Positions 17,618 through 25,066 of a stretch of 64,000 nt of DNA are shown here, one piece after another. The DNA is from Brevifilum sp029548365 (GTDB taxonomy: Bacteria > Chloroflexota > Anaerolineae > Anaerolineales > Anaerolineaceae). Where the stretch lies: positions 48,804 to 112,803 of the forward strand of contig DAOSSA010000006.1 of the NCBI GenBank assembly GCA_035376985.1, given 5' to 3'. The position numbers were made by a program, and so were the translations under genes. Under the pieces are notes generated by a model, which ran no database searches, was not told the DNA's origin, and was given only the letters and a program-made list of their open reading frames with translations. Numbering within the stretch: position 1 is the first letter of the stretch; each line of letters opens with the position of its first letter.

Positions 17618-19462
17618 ATGCCAACATCTTTTATCTTTAATAAAAAAGTGCGTAAAACTGCGCTATGGTTGTTAATCGTTGCTGTCATTGTCACCCTGGC
17701 AGCACAGGTGATTGCCAACGCAGCCATGACCAACGGGTACCAAGTTGAGGTCAAAAATATCACTTTTCACAACAAGAACGGGTTGATCGTGCGCGGTAAA
17801 CTCTATCGACCGAAGGACGTGACTGTACAGAATCCGGCACCCGGGGTTGTATACCTGCATGGCTATCAAAACAACCGTGAGACTTCTGACCCCTATGCCA
17901 TTGAATTATCCCGGCGCGGTTTTGTGGTCATCACCCTGGATGCGCTCGGGCGCGGGAATTCTGACAACCAGTTTTCAGAAGACGAACCTGGCTTTGACCC
18001 CACTTATGGCGCCGATTCTGCCTTCACCTATCTGCAAAATCTACCCTTTGTCGATGCTGAGCGTTGTGGGCTGGCCGGTCATAGCCTGGGTGGCGAATGG
18101 AGCTACCTGGCTGCCATGCAAAACCCGAATGTGAAGGCAATTTCATTTTCAGGGTTTGCTTACCTGGAAGATGCCACCACAAATCTTCCCTCCAACATGC
18201 TGATGATTTTTGGCAAATTTGATGAATATCGCCAGCGTATGACCGGAACGCGGGATTTTGAAGCTGAGTGGATGCACACCCCCCAAACAATAGCCGCCTT
18301 CGGTTTTTCTTCACCCGACTTCGACACCACTTATGGTGAGTTTTCTGACGGCAGTGCCAGGCGCGTGCACATGACCCGTACCACCCATGTCGGCGAATCT
18401 TTTGACAAAGGCGCCATCGCTGAAGCAGTGACCTGGTTCAGCCAGGCCCTAAACCCGAAGGTGCCGCTCTCCATCCCCGCCAACCAGCAGATCTGGCGCG
18501 TCAAGGAGGTCGGCTCTTTGGTGGCCATGCTCGCTGGTTTGTTCAGCATCATCCCCGCCTGCATCCTTCTGCTCGGCGTCAGGCCGTTTTCATTACTCGT
18601 CAATGCGCCTTACCAGACCTATACTTACGACAAAAAGACCTTCAAAAAAGCCTATTCCCTCAACGCGCTGCTTTCTCTGCTGTTCCTTGCGTTCGTCATG
18701 GTCGTCTTTGGGTTCCATGTCTATGTCCTGCCGATTGACCGTGTTTTCCCGATGATGATGGTCAACGGGGTCATCTTCTGGTTTTTATTGAAAAATATCA
18801 TTGGCTATTTTGTTTTCCGCGGTTGGGTAAAAAAGGAAGGTGCTTCCCGCCCAGAGATCAATTTCAAGGAATTCGGAATCTCAGAGGATGAAAACCGCAT
18901 CAAACTGAGCTGGTCAAAGGTGTGGCGTTCATTTCTACTGGCTTTCGTCCTGTTTGCATTTGTCTACATCCTGCAAGCCTTACCGGAAGCGTTTCTGATG
19001 ATTGACTTCCGTTACAAATTCCCCTATTTCAGCGATATGACGCCCTACCGCTGGCTGATGATGCTGCTTTATTTTCCAATGTTCCTGGCCGCATTTATTT
19101 ATTTCAACATCCTCCTGCAAGCTCAATTGCGTCCTGCACCAGGAAAATCTTGGTTACACACCATCATCCGCAAATCGCTGATCGGTTTTGCTGTCATACT
19201 TCCACCGCTCCTACTGCTGATGGCTATCCAGTACATCCCCCTATTCACCACAGGCTTTGTCCCCTTCGTCGGACCGGGCGGAGCGCTGGTCGGGTTTGTA
19301 ATCAACCTCGAATCTACGATCGTCCTGCTGGCTTTGATGATCCCCATGGGGAGCGTTCTGTATGAGGCTACCGGCAACATATACACCGGTTCAATCCTGA
19401 ACGCGCTCATCATCACCTGGGCGTTCACCTCGTCGTCGGTGATTGCTCCACTACCAATTTAA
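17618..19462 (+). CDS. Alpha/beta hydrolase fused to a polytopic membrane domain
   Basis: A 614-residue protein with an N-terminal membrane anchor (about residues 14-33), an extracytoplasmic alpha/beta hydrolase domain (about 45-285) and a C-terminal half with about seven predicted membrane helices (about 300-614). The hydrolase part shows the oxyanion motif VVYLHGYQNN and nucleophile Ser156 in LAGHSLGGEW; a TTHVGESF stretch may supply the catalytic His. CGGAGG precedes the ATG, and a TATAAT at 17568-17573 may be the -10 with a leader of about 40 nt. A hydrolase covalently joined to a multi-helix integral domain is unusual. I do not recognise a named family for the C-terminal half. Confidence 0.75.
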   Translation: MPTSFIFNKKVRKTALWLLIVAVIVTLAAQVIANAAMTNGYQVEVKNITFHNKNGLIVRGKLYRPKDVTVQNPAPGVVYLHGYQNNRETSDPYAIELSRRGFVVITLDALGRGNSDNQFSEDEPGFDPTYGADSAFTYLQNLPFVDAERCGLAGHSLGGEWSYLAAMQNPNVKAISFSGFAYLEDATTNLPSNMLMIFGKFDEYRQRMTGTRDFEAEWMHTPQTIAAFGFSSPDFDTTYGEFSDGSARRVHMTRTTHVGESFDKGAIAEAVTWFSQALNPKVPLSIPANQQIWRVKEVGSLVAMLAGLFSIIPACILLLGVRPFSLLVNAPYQTYTYDKKTFKKAYSLNALLSLLFLAFVMVVFGFHVYVLPIDRVFPMMMVNGVIFWFLLKNIIGYFVFRGWVKKEGASRPEINFKEFGISEDENRIKLSWSKVWRSFLLAFVLFAFVYILQALPEAFLMIDFRYKFPYFSDMTPYRWLMMLLYFPMFLAAFIYFNILLQAQLRPAPGKSWLHTIIRKSLIGFAVILPPLLLLMAIQYIPLFTTGFVPFVGPGGALVGFVINLESTIVLLALMIPMGSVLYEATGNIYTGSILNALIITWAFTSSSVIAPLPI

Positions 19463-19511
19463 TCTACAAGAACGAGGGACCGTACCCATAGGGGTTTATT
19501 AATTCAACCAG

Positions 19512-19545
19512 AACGACCCACAGGGTGGGTCGTTTTATTTTATTC
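19512..19545 (+). terminator. Rho-independent terminator of the membrane hydrolase gene
   Basis: AACGACCCA (19512-19520) pairs with TGGGTCGTT (19526-19534), with a 5-nt loop, followed by TTTTATTTTATT. The position 50 bp after the stop codon fits. Confidence 0.85.
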
Positions 19546-19609
19546 ACGGGAACCATGGCCCCGGTTTTCGCTTAATGCTAACATCTATTAACGACATGTG
19601 AGAAACCAA

Positions 19610-19644
19610 TCAATAACCAAAAACGACCCTTGTGTCGGGTCGTT
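19610..19644 (-). terminator. Terminator of tRNA-Glu (minus strand)
   Basis: On the minus strand AACGACCC and GGGTCGTT form an 8-bp stem (19622-19644) followed by TTTTTGGTTATT. The stem is nearly identical to that of the convergent + strand terminator 100 bp away. Confidence 0.75.
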
Positions 19645-19650
19645 CTCTAG

Positions 19651-19723
19651 TGCCCTCACGGGGATTCGAACCCCGGTTTTGGCCTTGAAAGGGCCACGTC
19701 CTAGTCCCCTAGACGATGAGGGC
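19651..19723 (-). tRNA. tRNA-Glu (anticodon UUC)
   Basis: Read on the minus strand, acceptor arms GCCCTCA and TGAGGGC pair fully, the anticodon arm GGCC-CTTTCAA-GGCC gives anticodon TTC, and the T-arm CCGGGGTTCGAATCCCCG contains the TTCGAAT loop. The discriminator is A, and CCA is not encoded. A promoter lies just upstream at 19743-19770. Confidence 0.95.
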
Positions 19724-19742
19724 GTTTGGTTAAGCGAATAAA

Positions 19743-19770
19743 ATTCTACCACAAAATTTAAACCGGTCAA
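19743..19770 (-). promoter_or_regulatory. Promoter of tRNA-Glu
   Basis: On the minus strand TTGACC (19765-19770), a 16-bp spacer and TAGAAT (19743-19748) precede the tRNA 5' end by about 20 nt. Confidence 0.7.
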
Positions 19771-19815
19771 GAACGAGTTTTTACTATTTAACCAATATCC
19801 CCCTGAAAACTCAAA

Positions 19816-20484
19816 TTAGCCCACCACCGGTTCTACAACCTCAGGCCGGTCATTTTCAGGTAAATTAACGGCTCGTGAAACCGGGAAACACTTCATCGCT
19901 TCTGCCGGGAAAGGAGTCATTAATGCGCGCAAAACCGATTGATCTGTATCCGGTTTCAACCAGGTCCAGCGATCCTTTTCATCCAGCATCACCGGCATGC
20001 GGTTGTGAACATCCCGCACCAGGTCATTTGGCTCACAGGTCAATATCGTACAGGTGTGCAATTCGCCGCCCTCGGGTAATTCCTTATGCTCGTATAACCC
20101 GGCAAAGGTAAAGGGATTGTCATTCTTCAATTTGAACAAAAAAGGTGTTTTCGGCCCGCTCAATTCAGCCTTCCATTCATAAAACCCATCTGCCACAATC
20201 AGGCAGCGACGATACTTGAATGCTGCTCGGAAGGAAGGCTTTTCGTGAGCGGTTTCTGAGCGGGCATTGATCATGCGGTTCCCAATATTGAGATCATCCG
20301 CCCAGAAAGGTACCAGGCCCCAGCGGTATAGCTCAACTGCGCGAATGTCAGCGTTTTTAACGATTGGCACAGGTTGAGATGGAGCAATGTTATAGCGCGG
20401 TTGAACAATATGGACAAACGGACCTAATTCGAGCAGGGTTTGAATCTCACCCGGGTCGAGTGTTAATGTGAAGCGCCCGCACAT
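19816..20484 (-). CDS. yedK: SOS response-associated peptidase (SRAP/YedK/HMCES family)
   Basis: A 222-residue SRAP protein. The family crosslinks to abasic sites in single-stranded DNA through the amino-terminal Cys2 exposed after Met removal. Visible key residues: Cys2 in MCGRFTL, the substrate-loop YNIAPSQP, Asn in INARSET, Glu in DGFYEWK, and His in VHNRMPVML. All the active-site positions appear present. AAAGGAGG precedes the ATG. It lies near a radical-SAM repair protein and the polymerase cassette, which fits a genome-maintenance neighbourhood, although I see no obvious SOS-like operator in its own upstream region. Confidence 0.93.
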   Translation of the reverse strand: MCGRFTLTLDPGEIQTLLELGPFVHIVQPRYNIAPSQPVPIVKNADIRAVELYRWGLVPFWADDLNIGNRMINARSETAHEKPSFRAAFKYRRCLIVADGFYEWKAELSGPKTPFLFKLKNDNPFTFAGLYEHKELPEGGELHTCTILTCEPNDLVRDVHNRMPVMLDEKDRWTWLKPDTDQSVLRALMTPFPAEAMKCFPVSRAVNLPENDRPEVVEPVVG

Positions 20485-20647
20485 AATACCTCCTTTTCAA
20501 ATTAATCATGACAGGTGTGTGTCAATTTGATTTTAACATAATTGCATCGCAATTGCGAAACCATACGCTGTTTTTAAGTGGGGCTGCATTTTCTAGATCG
20601 GGCTCCGGTGCTTGTTCAGAGTTAACACGGGTTTTTTGGTTTCAACC

Positions 20648-20682
20648 TTGCATTAATAAAACATTTGTTCTATAATGAACAC
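20648..20682 (+). promoter_or_regulatory. Consensus promoter and candidate operator, leaderless rSAM gene
   Basis: TTGCAT (20648-20653), 17 bp, TATAAT (20671-20676), then 6 nt to the ATG. Transcription should start at or next to the ATG. The element AAACATTTGTTC (20659-20670) sits in the spacer, and a perfect inverted repeat TGTTC-N6-GAACA (20666-20681) brackets the -10. Both resemble Gram-positive-type LexA boxes (GAACNNNNGTTC), but with mismatches. Confidence 0.6.
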
Positions 20683-21846
20683 ATGGATGTGTTCGACAAA
20701 ATCAAGATGACCGGGCTCAATATGCCGTTCGAGACTGCAGAGGATATACAATGTTCCAGGCAGTCGCCAGATTGTGCTGTCGATTTGGATGTGCTCAGAT
20801 CAATTTTCCCGGTGACCCAGGCACGCCTGCCCAACGGGCAGATAATCCCTTTGCTGAAAACCATGCAAACATCCGTCTGTGAAAAAGATTGCTATTACTG
20901 CTGTTTTCGCACTGGTAGAGACACACCCCGCACCAGCCTGTCACCGGATGAACTGGCATCAGCAGTGGACAGGCTCACCCGAGCGGGCCTGGCTAAAGGT
21001 CTATTTCTAAGTTCCGGCATGGCAGGCGGCGGCGTCCGCACCCAGGACAGGCTGATCGCTACAGCAGAAATCCTGCGCCAGAAATATCATTACCAGGAAT
21101 ATATCCATCTGAAGATCATGCCCGGTGCCGAGAAAGATCAGGTCCTCCGTGCTATGCAACTGGCTGACCGCGTCTCTATCAACCTGGAAGGGCCAAACGA
21201 AATCAGTCTCCGCAGGCTGGCTCCGCATAAATCGTTCTTTTCCGAGCTGCTGGGCCCACTAAAAATGATCGAGGATATTCGCCAAACCGAGTCACCGCAC
21301 CTAGCCTGGAATCGACGCTGGCCCTCCAGTTGCACCCAGTTCGTGATCGGCGCTGTAGGTGAATCAGACGCCGACCTGCTGCACACCACTGTGAAACTGA
21401 AACAGCGCTTCCACATCACTCGCGCCTATTATTCAAAATTCTCTCCGGTGATCCACACCCCTTTTGAAAACCTCCCTCCGGCCAGCTCCTGGCGGCAACA
21501 TCGCCTGTACCAGGCTTTTTTCCTGCTGCGGGATTATCATTTTAACTACGAAGAACTGGCTTTCGACTCTGGGGGTAACCTGAACTTGGAAAAAGATCCC
21601 AAATTAGTATGGGCAGAATGTCACCTGCATGAAACCCCGGTTGAGGTCAACACCGCTGACTATACGCAGCTCCTTAAGGTTCCTGGCATTGGCTCAATCA
21701 GCGCAAAAAAGATCCTCCTGGCGCGCACTTATGGTATCATACGGGATGTACACACCCTGCAAAAAATGGGCATCATAACCGCCCGAGCATCAAAATTTAT
21801 TCTTATTAACGGGCATCGTCCCCCTTACCAACCGGTCTTATTGTAA
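20683..21846 (+). CDS. Radical SAM protein with C-terminal helix-hairpin-helix, putative DNA repair
   Basis: A radical-SAM enzyme of about 387 residues. The cluster motif is C-X3-C-X2-C (SVCEKDCYYCCFRTGRD), followed by a barrel with GLFLSSGMAGGG. The C-terminus has a helix-hairpin-helix DNA-binding motif (LLKVPGIGSISAKKILLAR). This matches the family named putative DNA modification/repair radical SAM protein (TIGR03916, by recollection). An earlier in-frame start (20665) is excluded because the -10 TATAAT occupies 20671-20676; I use the ATG at 20683, where the mRNA would be leaderless. A DUF6504-like gene follows within 10 bp, supporting a DNA-repair role. The uracil-DNA-glycosylase-like partner often seen with this family is not present. 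Confidence 0.85.
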   Translation: MDVFDKIKMTGLNMPFETAEDIQCSRQSPDCAVDLDVLRSIFPVTQARLPNGQIIPLLKTMQTSVCEKDCYYCCFRTGRDTPRTSLSPDELASAVDRLTRAGLAKGLFLSSGMAGGGVRTQDRLIATAEILRQKYHYQEYIHLKIMPGAEKDQVLRAMQLADRVSINLEGPNEISLRRLAPHKSFFSELLGPLKMIEDIRQTESPHLAWNRRWPSSCTQFVIGAVGESDADLLHTTVKLKQRFHITRAYYSKFSPVIHTPFENLPPASSWRQHRLYQAFFLLRDYHFNYEELAFDSGGNLNLEKDPKLVWAECHLHETPVEVNTADYTQLLKVPGIGSISAKKILLARTYGIIRDVHTLQKMGIITARASKFILINGHRPPYQPVLL

Positions 21847-21854
21847 ATGTGATC

Positions 21855-22231
21855 ATGAAACACTCTTTCACGAATTTTTTTCTGAACTGATTTCCGTCCA
21901 CTTTTCATCTCCGCCTGCACTCATAAAAAAACCTCCCTGCCCGGATAAATTCACCTGGCGAAATGATGAATTCATCATCACTGCTTGCCTGGCGGAATGG
22001 ACAAATTTCTCCCGCCGAGGTCGTATGGCAAATAACATGCAACCTGAACATGCCCAAACCGCCAGCCAGCGCGGCTCATGGGGTGTGGGAAGATATTACT
22101 TCGATGTCCGCACCGCCAGCAACCGCTATTTTCGTCTGTATTATGACCGTGCTCCAGGAGACGCAGCCGATCGGGCAGGTACCTGGATTTTAATGGCAGA
22201 ACTCGCCCCACCTGAGGAGCAAGATGATTAA
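21855..22231 (+). pseudogene. DUF6504-like small protein with apparent -1 frameshift at a T7 run
   Basis: From 21872 on, one frame is continuously open and encodes a protein-like sequence with KKPPCPDKFTWRNDEFIIT, then RRGRMANNM, then RGSWGVGRYYFDVRT and RLYYDRAP. The pattern resembles DUF6504-type proteins found beside translesion-synthesis genes. That frame has no ATG, GTG or TTG before 22025. An ATG at 21855, 8 bp after the radical-SAM stop, starts MKHSFTNF in another frame and would join the long frame by a -1 shift at the seven-T run (21875-21881). The cause could be a real mutation, programmed slippage on T_TTT_TTT, or an assembly error. A shorter start at 22025 (68 residues) would lose the conserved N-terminal half. 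The family assignment is moderately confident. Confidence 0.55.
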
Positions 22232-22407
22232 AAAACAAAATTGCTCTGCTTAATGACATTATTGATCATCATCAGCGCCAGGCTGCTCACCCAGCATATG
22301 TCGTTTTTCTCGCAGCTTGCCTACGGACAGCAAAAATACACCTATCACTTCACAGTCTTCATCAAGCTGGACCCTACTTTACTTCAACCAGTTATTCCAT
22401 AACCACG

Positions 22408-24264
22408 CTAAACAATCTCCACATTGGTAAGGCGAATTTCACTGGTGAGGAAAGCCTGCAACAAGCTTTGCTTCTTCTCTTCGTTCACTCCATCAATTAC
22501 CCACCGCAGGGTGAAAGAACCGTCTTGAAAAGTGTTATTCACCGTGCGGATGATGTTTCCCCCAAAACCCGATACCAGGTTCGCTAAATAAGCCAACACA
22601 CCGGGTCTGTTAGTTTGGCTGGGACCAACAACGTTGATCGTCGTCCAGCCCAAAACTTCCTTAGAAATTCCAACTTCATCTAAGGCCTCTTCAATATCAA
22701 CTTCCAGGATTGCGCCACCGCCCAAGGCTGAATAAATATCATCCAGGCTGGCTGCTGCCAGTGTACTCAACAGGTTCTCAAACTTATTTCGCTCCTGCAC
22801 CTGAACATCCTCCAGGTCAACGATTCCCCGCTTCATCAACAGGGGTTTTAGCTTCCTGCGTCCTTCTGCAGCCATCTGTTTTAGCTCAGCCATGATCAGT
22901 ACCGAACGGAGTATGCGTGCAGTCTTCAAATTACAAAACTTAAGCCATTCTTCTGAAGGCACAATACGGGCACCCTGGGTGATCACTTCCACCACATCGC
23001 CGGGGAACACCTGGGCATCAAGCGCACGCAGTTCATTGTTGACTTCCACGCGGTTGATCTTATCCATCAAGAAATCCTGGATCGACGCTACCGCATCCAG
23101 AACTGTTGAGTTATCCGGCAGAAAGCGAGTGCCGCCGGTGGGCGTAAAAATCTGGACGGGTTTATACTGTGTGATCGGTTTTTTATTCTGCAGAGCGTAC
23201 ACCACCCCCCATAAATTCTCACCCTCCATCACTTCAGTGGTAATCGCCACTTCAATCGACCCTCGCCCTGGAATCCATGCGGATACTTGCAGGGCGCGAT
23301 ACCCATCCTGGGGGTTGGCAATATAATCATCAAAGCTACCTTGTTCCAGGTTGCGATTAAATAAACGGTTGACGCGAGCCAGTAGCTGGTAACAAGCCGG
23401 AACATTATCATTCTCAACCAGCATACGGAAGCTGACCACATCATTCACGTCAGAAAAATCGTTCAGCGAGGTTCGTCTACCTCGCGCCATTCGGCGTAGT
23501 TTTTGCCACGCCTGCCAATAGCCATTAACAATGATCCTGATCTTCCCGGAAACACTCTCTGCTTCCATCAGGTCCCGTAGATCAGCCAGCATCCCATTGA
23601 TAAAGTCCAATTCCAGGCGGGGGTCCCGGTCGATCTCGCCCCTGACAAAGTTGTACACTTCTGGTTCTGCAAAGGGGAAGGCCATATCTTCAAGCCAGCG
23701 CCGCCAGCGATAGCAATTTAAAATACCCGCCAGTTTGCCATAAGCCCGGATAGCTTCGGTCGCTTTCTGTCGCTGTTTTTGCGGTGACATAAATTCAAGC
23801 GTTTTAATGTTATGGCTTTTATCCGCCAGCTTGATAAGAAAAACCCCCGGATCGCGAAAGCGTGCGATTTTCCGCAGGGTTTCCAATTCTCGTGACTGTC
23901 CGTCTGGGGGGTTACTCATCTTGGTAACGCCATCAACCAAAAAAGCCACATGTTTGCCCAGGGGACCCGGAAAATAATCTTGAATCTGGGTCAGGCTCTC
24001 ATCCTGATCCTCCACAGCATCATGCAGCAGCGCCGCAATCGTCCAGGCTTCATTTTGCAACAGGCGGTCAATAAATTCTGCCACCCAGGCACAATGGGTT
24101 TCAAAATAAGGTTCCCCGCTCAGCCGCAGTTGACCGCGATGCAAATTCTTGCCCAGCTCGTAAGCCCGGGCAATTTCAGGCGTGCGCGGCTGAAAATTCC
24201 CCGAAAAGTGGAATTCGTCCAGAATTTGCGGACGAGTCTCGCGTACGTATTCTACTTCAACCAT
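22408..24264 (-). CDS. SpoT/RelA-like (p)ppGpp hydrolase with degenerate synthetase domain
   Basis: A 618-residue RSH-type protein. The HD hydrolase domain looks intact: ETHCAWVAEFI, LLHDAVEDQD and KLADKSHN correspond to the canonical H...HD..ED...D motifs. The synthetase region is unusual: where RelA/SpoT have NGYQSLH and EVQIRT this protein has DGYRALQV and EVAITTEVM, and the basic G-loop region is NGYWQAWQKL. TGS (VQIFTPTGGTRFLPDNSTV) and ACT domains follow. The likely role is therefore mainly (p)ppGpp hydrolysis or sensing, with synthesis doubtful. It is shorter than typical long RSH proteins (about 700-750). A minus-strand promoter lies 155 bp upstream. Confidence 0.85.
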   Translation of the reverse strand: MVEVEYVRETRPQILDEFHFSGNFQPRTPEIARAYELGKNLHRGQLRLSGEPYFETHCAWVAEFIDRLLQNEAWTIAALLHDAVEDQDESLTQIQDYFPGPLGKHVAFLVDGVTKMSNPPDGQSRELETLRKIARFRDPGVFLIKLADKSHNIKTLEFMSPQKQRQKATEAIRAYGKLAGILNCYRWRRWLEDMAFPFAEPEVYNFVRGEIDRDPRLELDFINGMLADLRDLMEAESVSGKIRIIVNGYWQAWQKLRRMARGRRTSLNDFSDVNDVVSFRMLVENDNVPACYQLLARVNRLFNRNLEQGSFDDYIANPQDGYRALQVSAWIPGRGSIEVAITTEVMEGENLWGVVYALQNKKPITQYKPVQIFTPTGGTRFLPDNSTVLDAVASIQDFLMDKINRVEVNNELRALDAQVFPGDVVEVITQGARIVPSEEWLKFCNLKTARILRSVLIMAELKQMAAEGRRKLKPLLMKRGIVDLEDVQVQERNKFENLLSTLAAASLDDIYSALGGGAILEVDIEEALDEVGISKEVLGWTTINVVGPSQTNRPGVLAYLANLVSGFGGNIIRTVNNTFQDGSFTLRWVIDGVNEEKKQSLLQAFLTSEIRLTNVEIV

Positions 24265-24535
24265 AACATCGTCTCGTCGATCAAATCAGGGTCACAGCCT
24301 GGTCAGTGTCGCAGTAAAACAGATCCTGCAGATGTCTGAACCCGGTCTTTATTTCGGCGTTTGTCCAACCAGGCTCTCAATTTGAGCCCTAAGCCAGAAA
24401 ACTGAGCTGTAAAGATCAATTATATCTCTTTCTCAGTTTTTTTGCCAATTTCGCTTTCCTCATAATCACGCAAACAAACACCTTTTAGTTTCCGGTCGGT
24501 CAATTACCCTGATGGATATTCTTTCATTTTCCTCC
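24265..24535. other. Divergent intergenic region between spoT-like gene and polymerase cassette
   Basis: About 300 bp holding the spoT-like promoter (24419-24448, minus), an imperfectly spaced AAAACTGAG/CTCAGTTTT inverted repeat (24398-24440), a small hairpin GGCTC/GAGCC (24372-24388) that would lie in the spoT-like leader, and the cassette promoter. No gene is seen. Confidence 0.5.
24419..24448 (-). promoter_or_regulatory. Promoter of the spoT-like gene
   Basis: On the minus strand TTGGCA (24443-24448), an 18-bp spacer and TATAAT (24419-24424). The leader would be about 148 nt and contains a GGCTC/GAGCC hairpin. Confidence 0.55.
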
Positions 24536-24570
24536 TTGCAATAGAACATACATTCTATTATAATTAGAGC
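24536..24570 (+). promoter_or_regulatory. Leaderless promoter and candidate operator of the polymerase cassette
   Basis: TTGCAA (24536-24541), 17 bp, TATAAT (24559-24564), 6 nt, ATG (24571): the same geometry as the radical-SAM gene promoter. The spacer contains the perfect inverted repeat ATAGAA-CATACA-TTCTAT (24541-24558), whose core GAACATACATTC is close to a Gram-positive SOS box. A repressor bound there would block RNA polymerase. Confidence 0.65.
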
Positions 24571-24975
24571 ATGTCATCGATTAAATCGCCCTGGCGCCGG
24601 CTCAACCCCACTAACCTGTCACGCGTCCTGCTTTTAGAACTCGACCCTCTCAACGCGCGCTATTTAAAGCAAATCGCCGCCAGGACCGGGGTCTCGCGCC
24701 GGCAAGCCGCGCAGGATCTGCTCAAGAACGCCCTGGTCGATCGCCAGGTCTCCGAGGCGCACCTGTCCCATTGGCGCGCACTGACCCCCCGTCAGCAGCA
24801 GGTGGCCGCGCTGACCTGTCTCAACTTCACCAACCGGCAGATCGCCGCCCGACTGTCGATCTCGCCCCAGACGGTCAAGGCTCACCTGCGCAACCTGCTG
24901 CAGCGCTTCGAGTTGCACAGCAAGGCCGAGCTGCACCAGGCGCTGGAAGATTGGGACTTCAGCAAGTGGATTTAA
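24571..24975 (+). CDS. LuxR-type HTH regulator (first gene of polymerase cassette)
   Basis: A 134-residue protein. The C-terminal half is a GerE/LuxR helix-turn-helix (LTPRQQQVAALTCLNFTNRQ, then IAARLSISPQTVKAHLRNLL). The N-terminal half (RVLLLELDPLNARYLKQIAA, then GVSRRQAAQDLLKNALVDRQ) resembles a ribbon-helix-helix or short dimerisation helix rather than a response-regulator receiver, so it is not a two-component regulator. Its mRNA appears leaderless. Two GGTTAACC palindromes directly follow the stop codon and may be its own operator. The gene is visibly GC-richer than the spoT-like gene upstream. It is probably the regulator or a structural partner of the downstream RadA-like and polymerase genes. 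Confidence 0.8.
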   Translation: MSSIKSPWRRLNPTNLSRVLLLELDPLNARYLKQIAARTGVSRRQAAQDLLKNALVDRQVSEAHLSHWRALTPRQQQVAALTCLNFTNRQIAARLSISPQTVKAHLRNLLQRFELHSKAELHQALEDWDFSKWI

Positions 24976-24977
24976 GT

Positions 24978-24998
24978 GGTTAACCCACCCGGTTAACC
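24978..24998 (+). promoter_or_regulatory. Tandem GGTTAACC palindromes
   Basis: Two perfect 8-bp palindromes GGTTAACC at 24978-24985 and 24991-24998, 13 bp apart start to start, with a half-site-like TTTAACC at 25013-25019. They lie between the HTH gene and the RadA-like gene and could be an internal operator. Confidence 0.45.
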
Positions 24999-25066
24999 CG
25001 TCTTTCACCCCCATTTAACCCCGCAGTATCATAGCAAGCCCCGCCCATCCGGCGTAAGATGGGCCC

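Noticed and set aside
22252..22401. Short + strand frame after the DUF6504-like gene
   Set aside because: About 48 codons with no ribosome binding site or recognisable motif.
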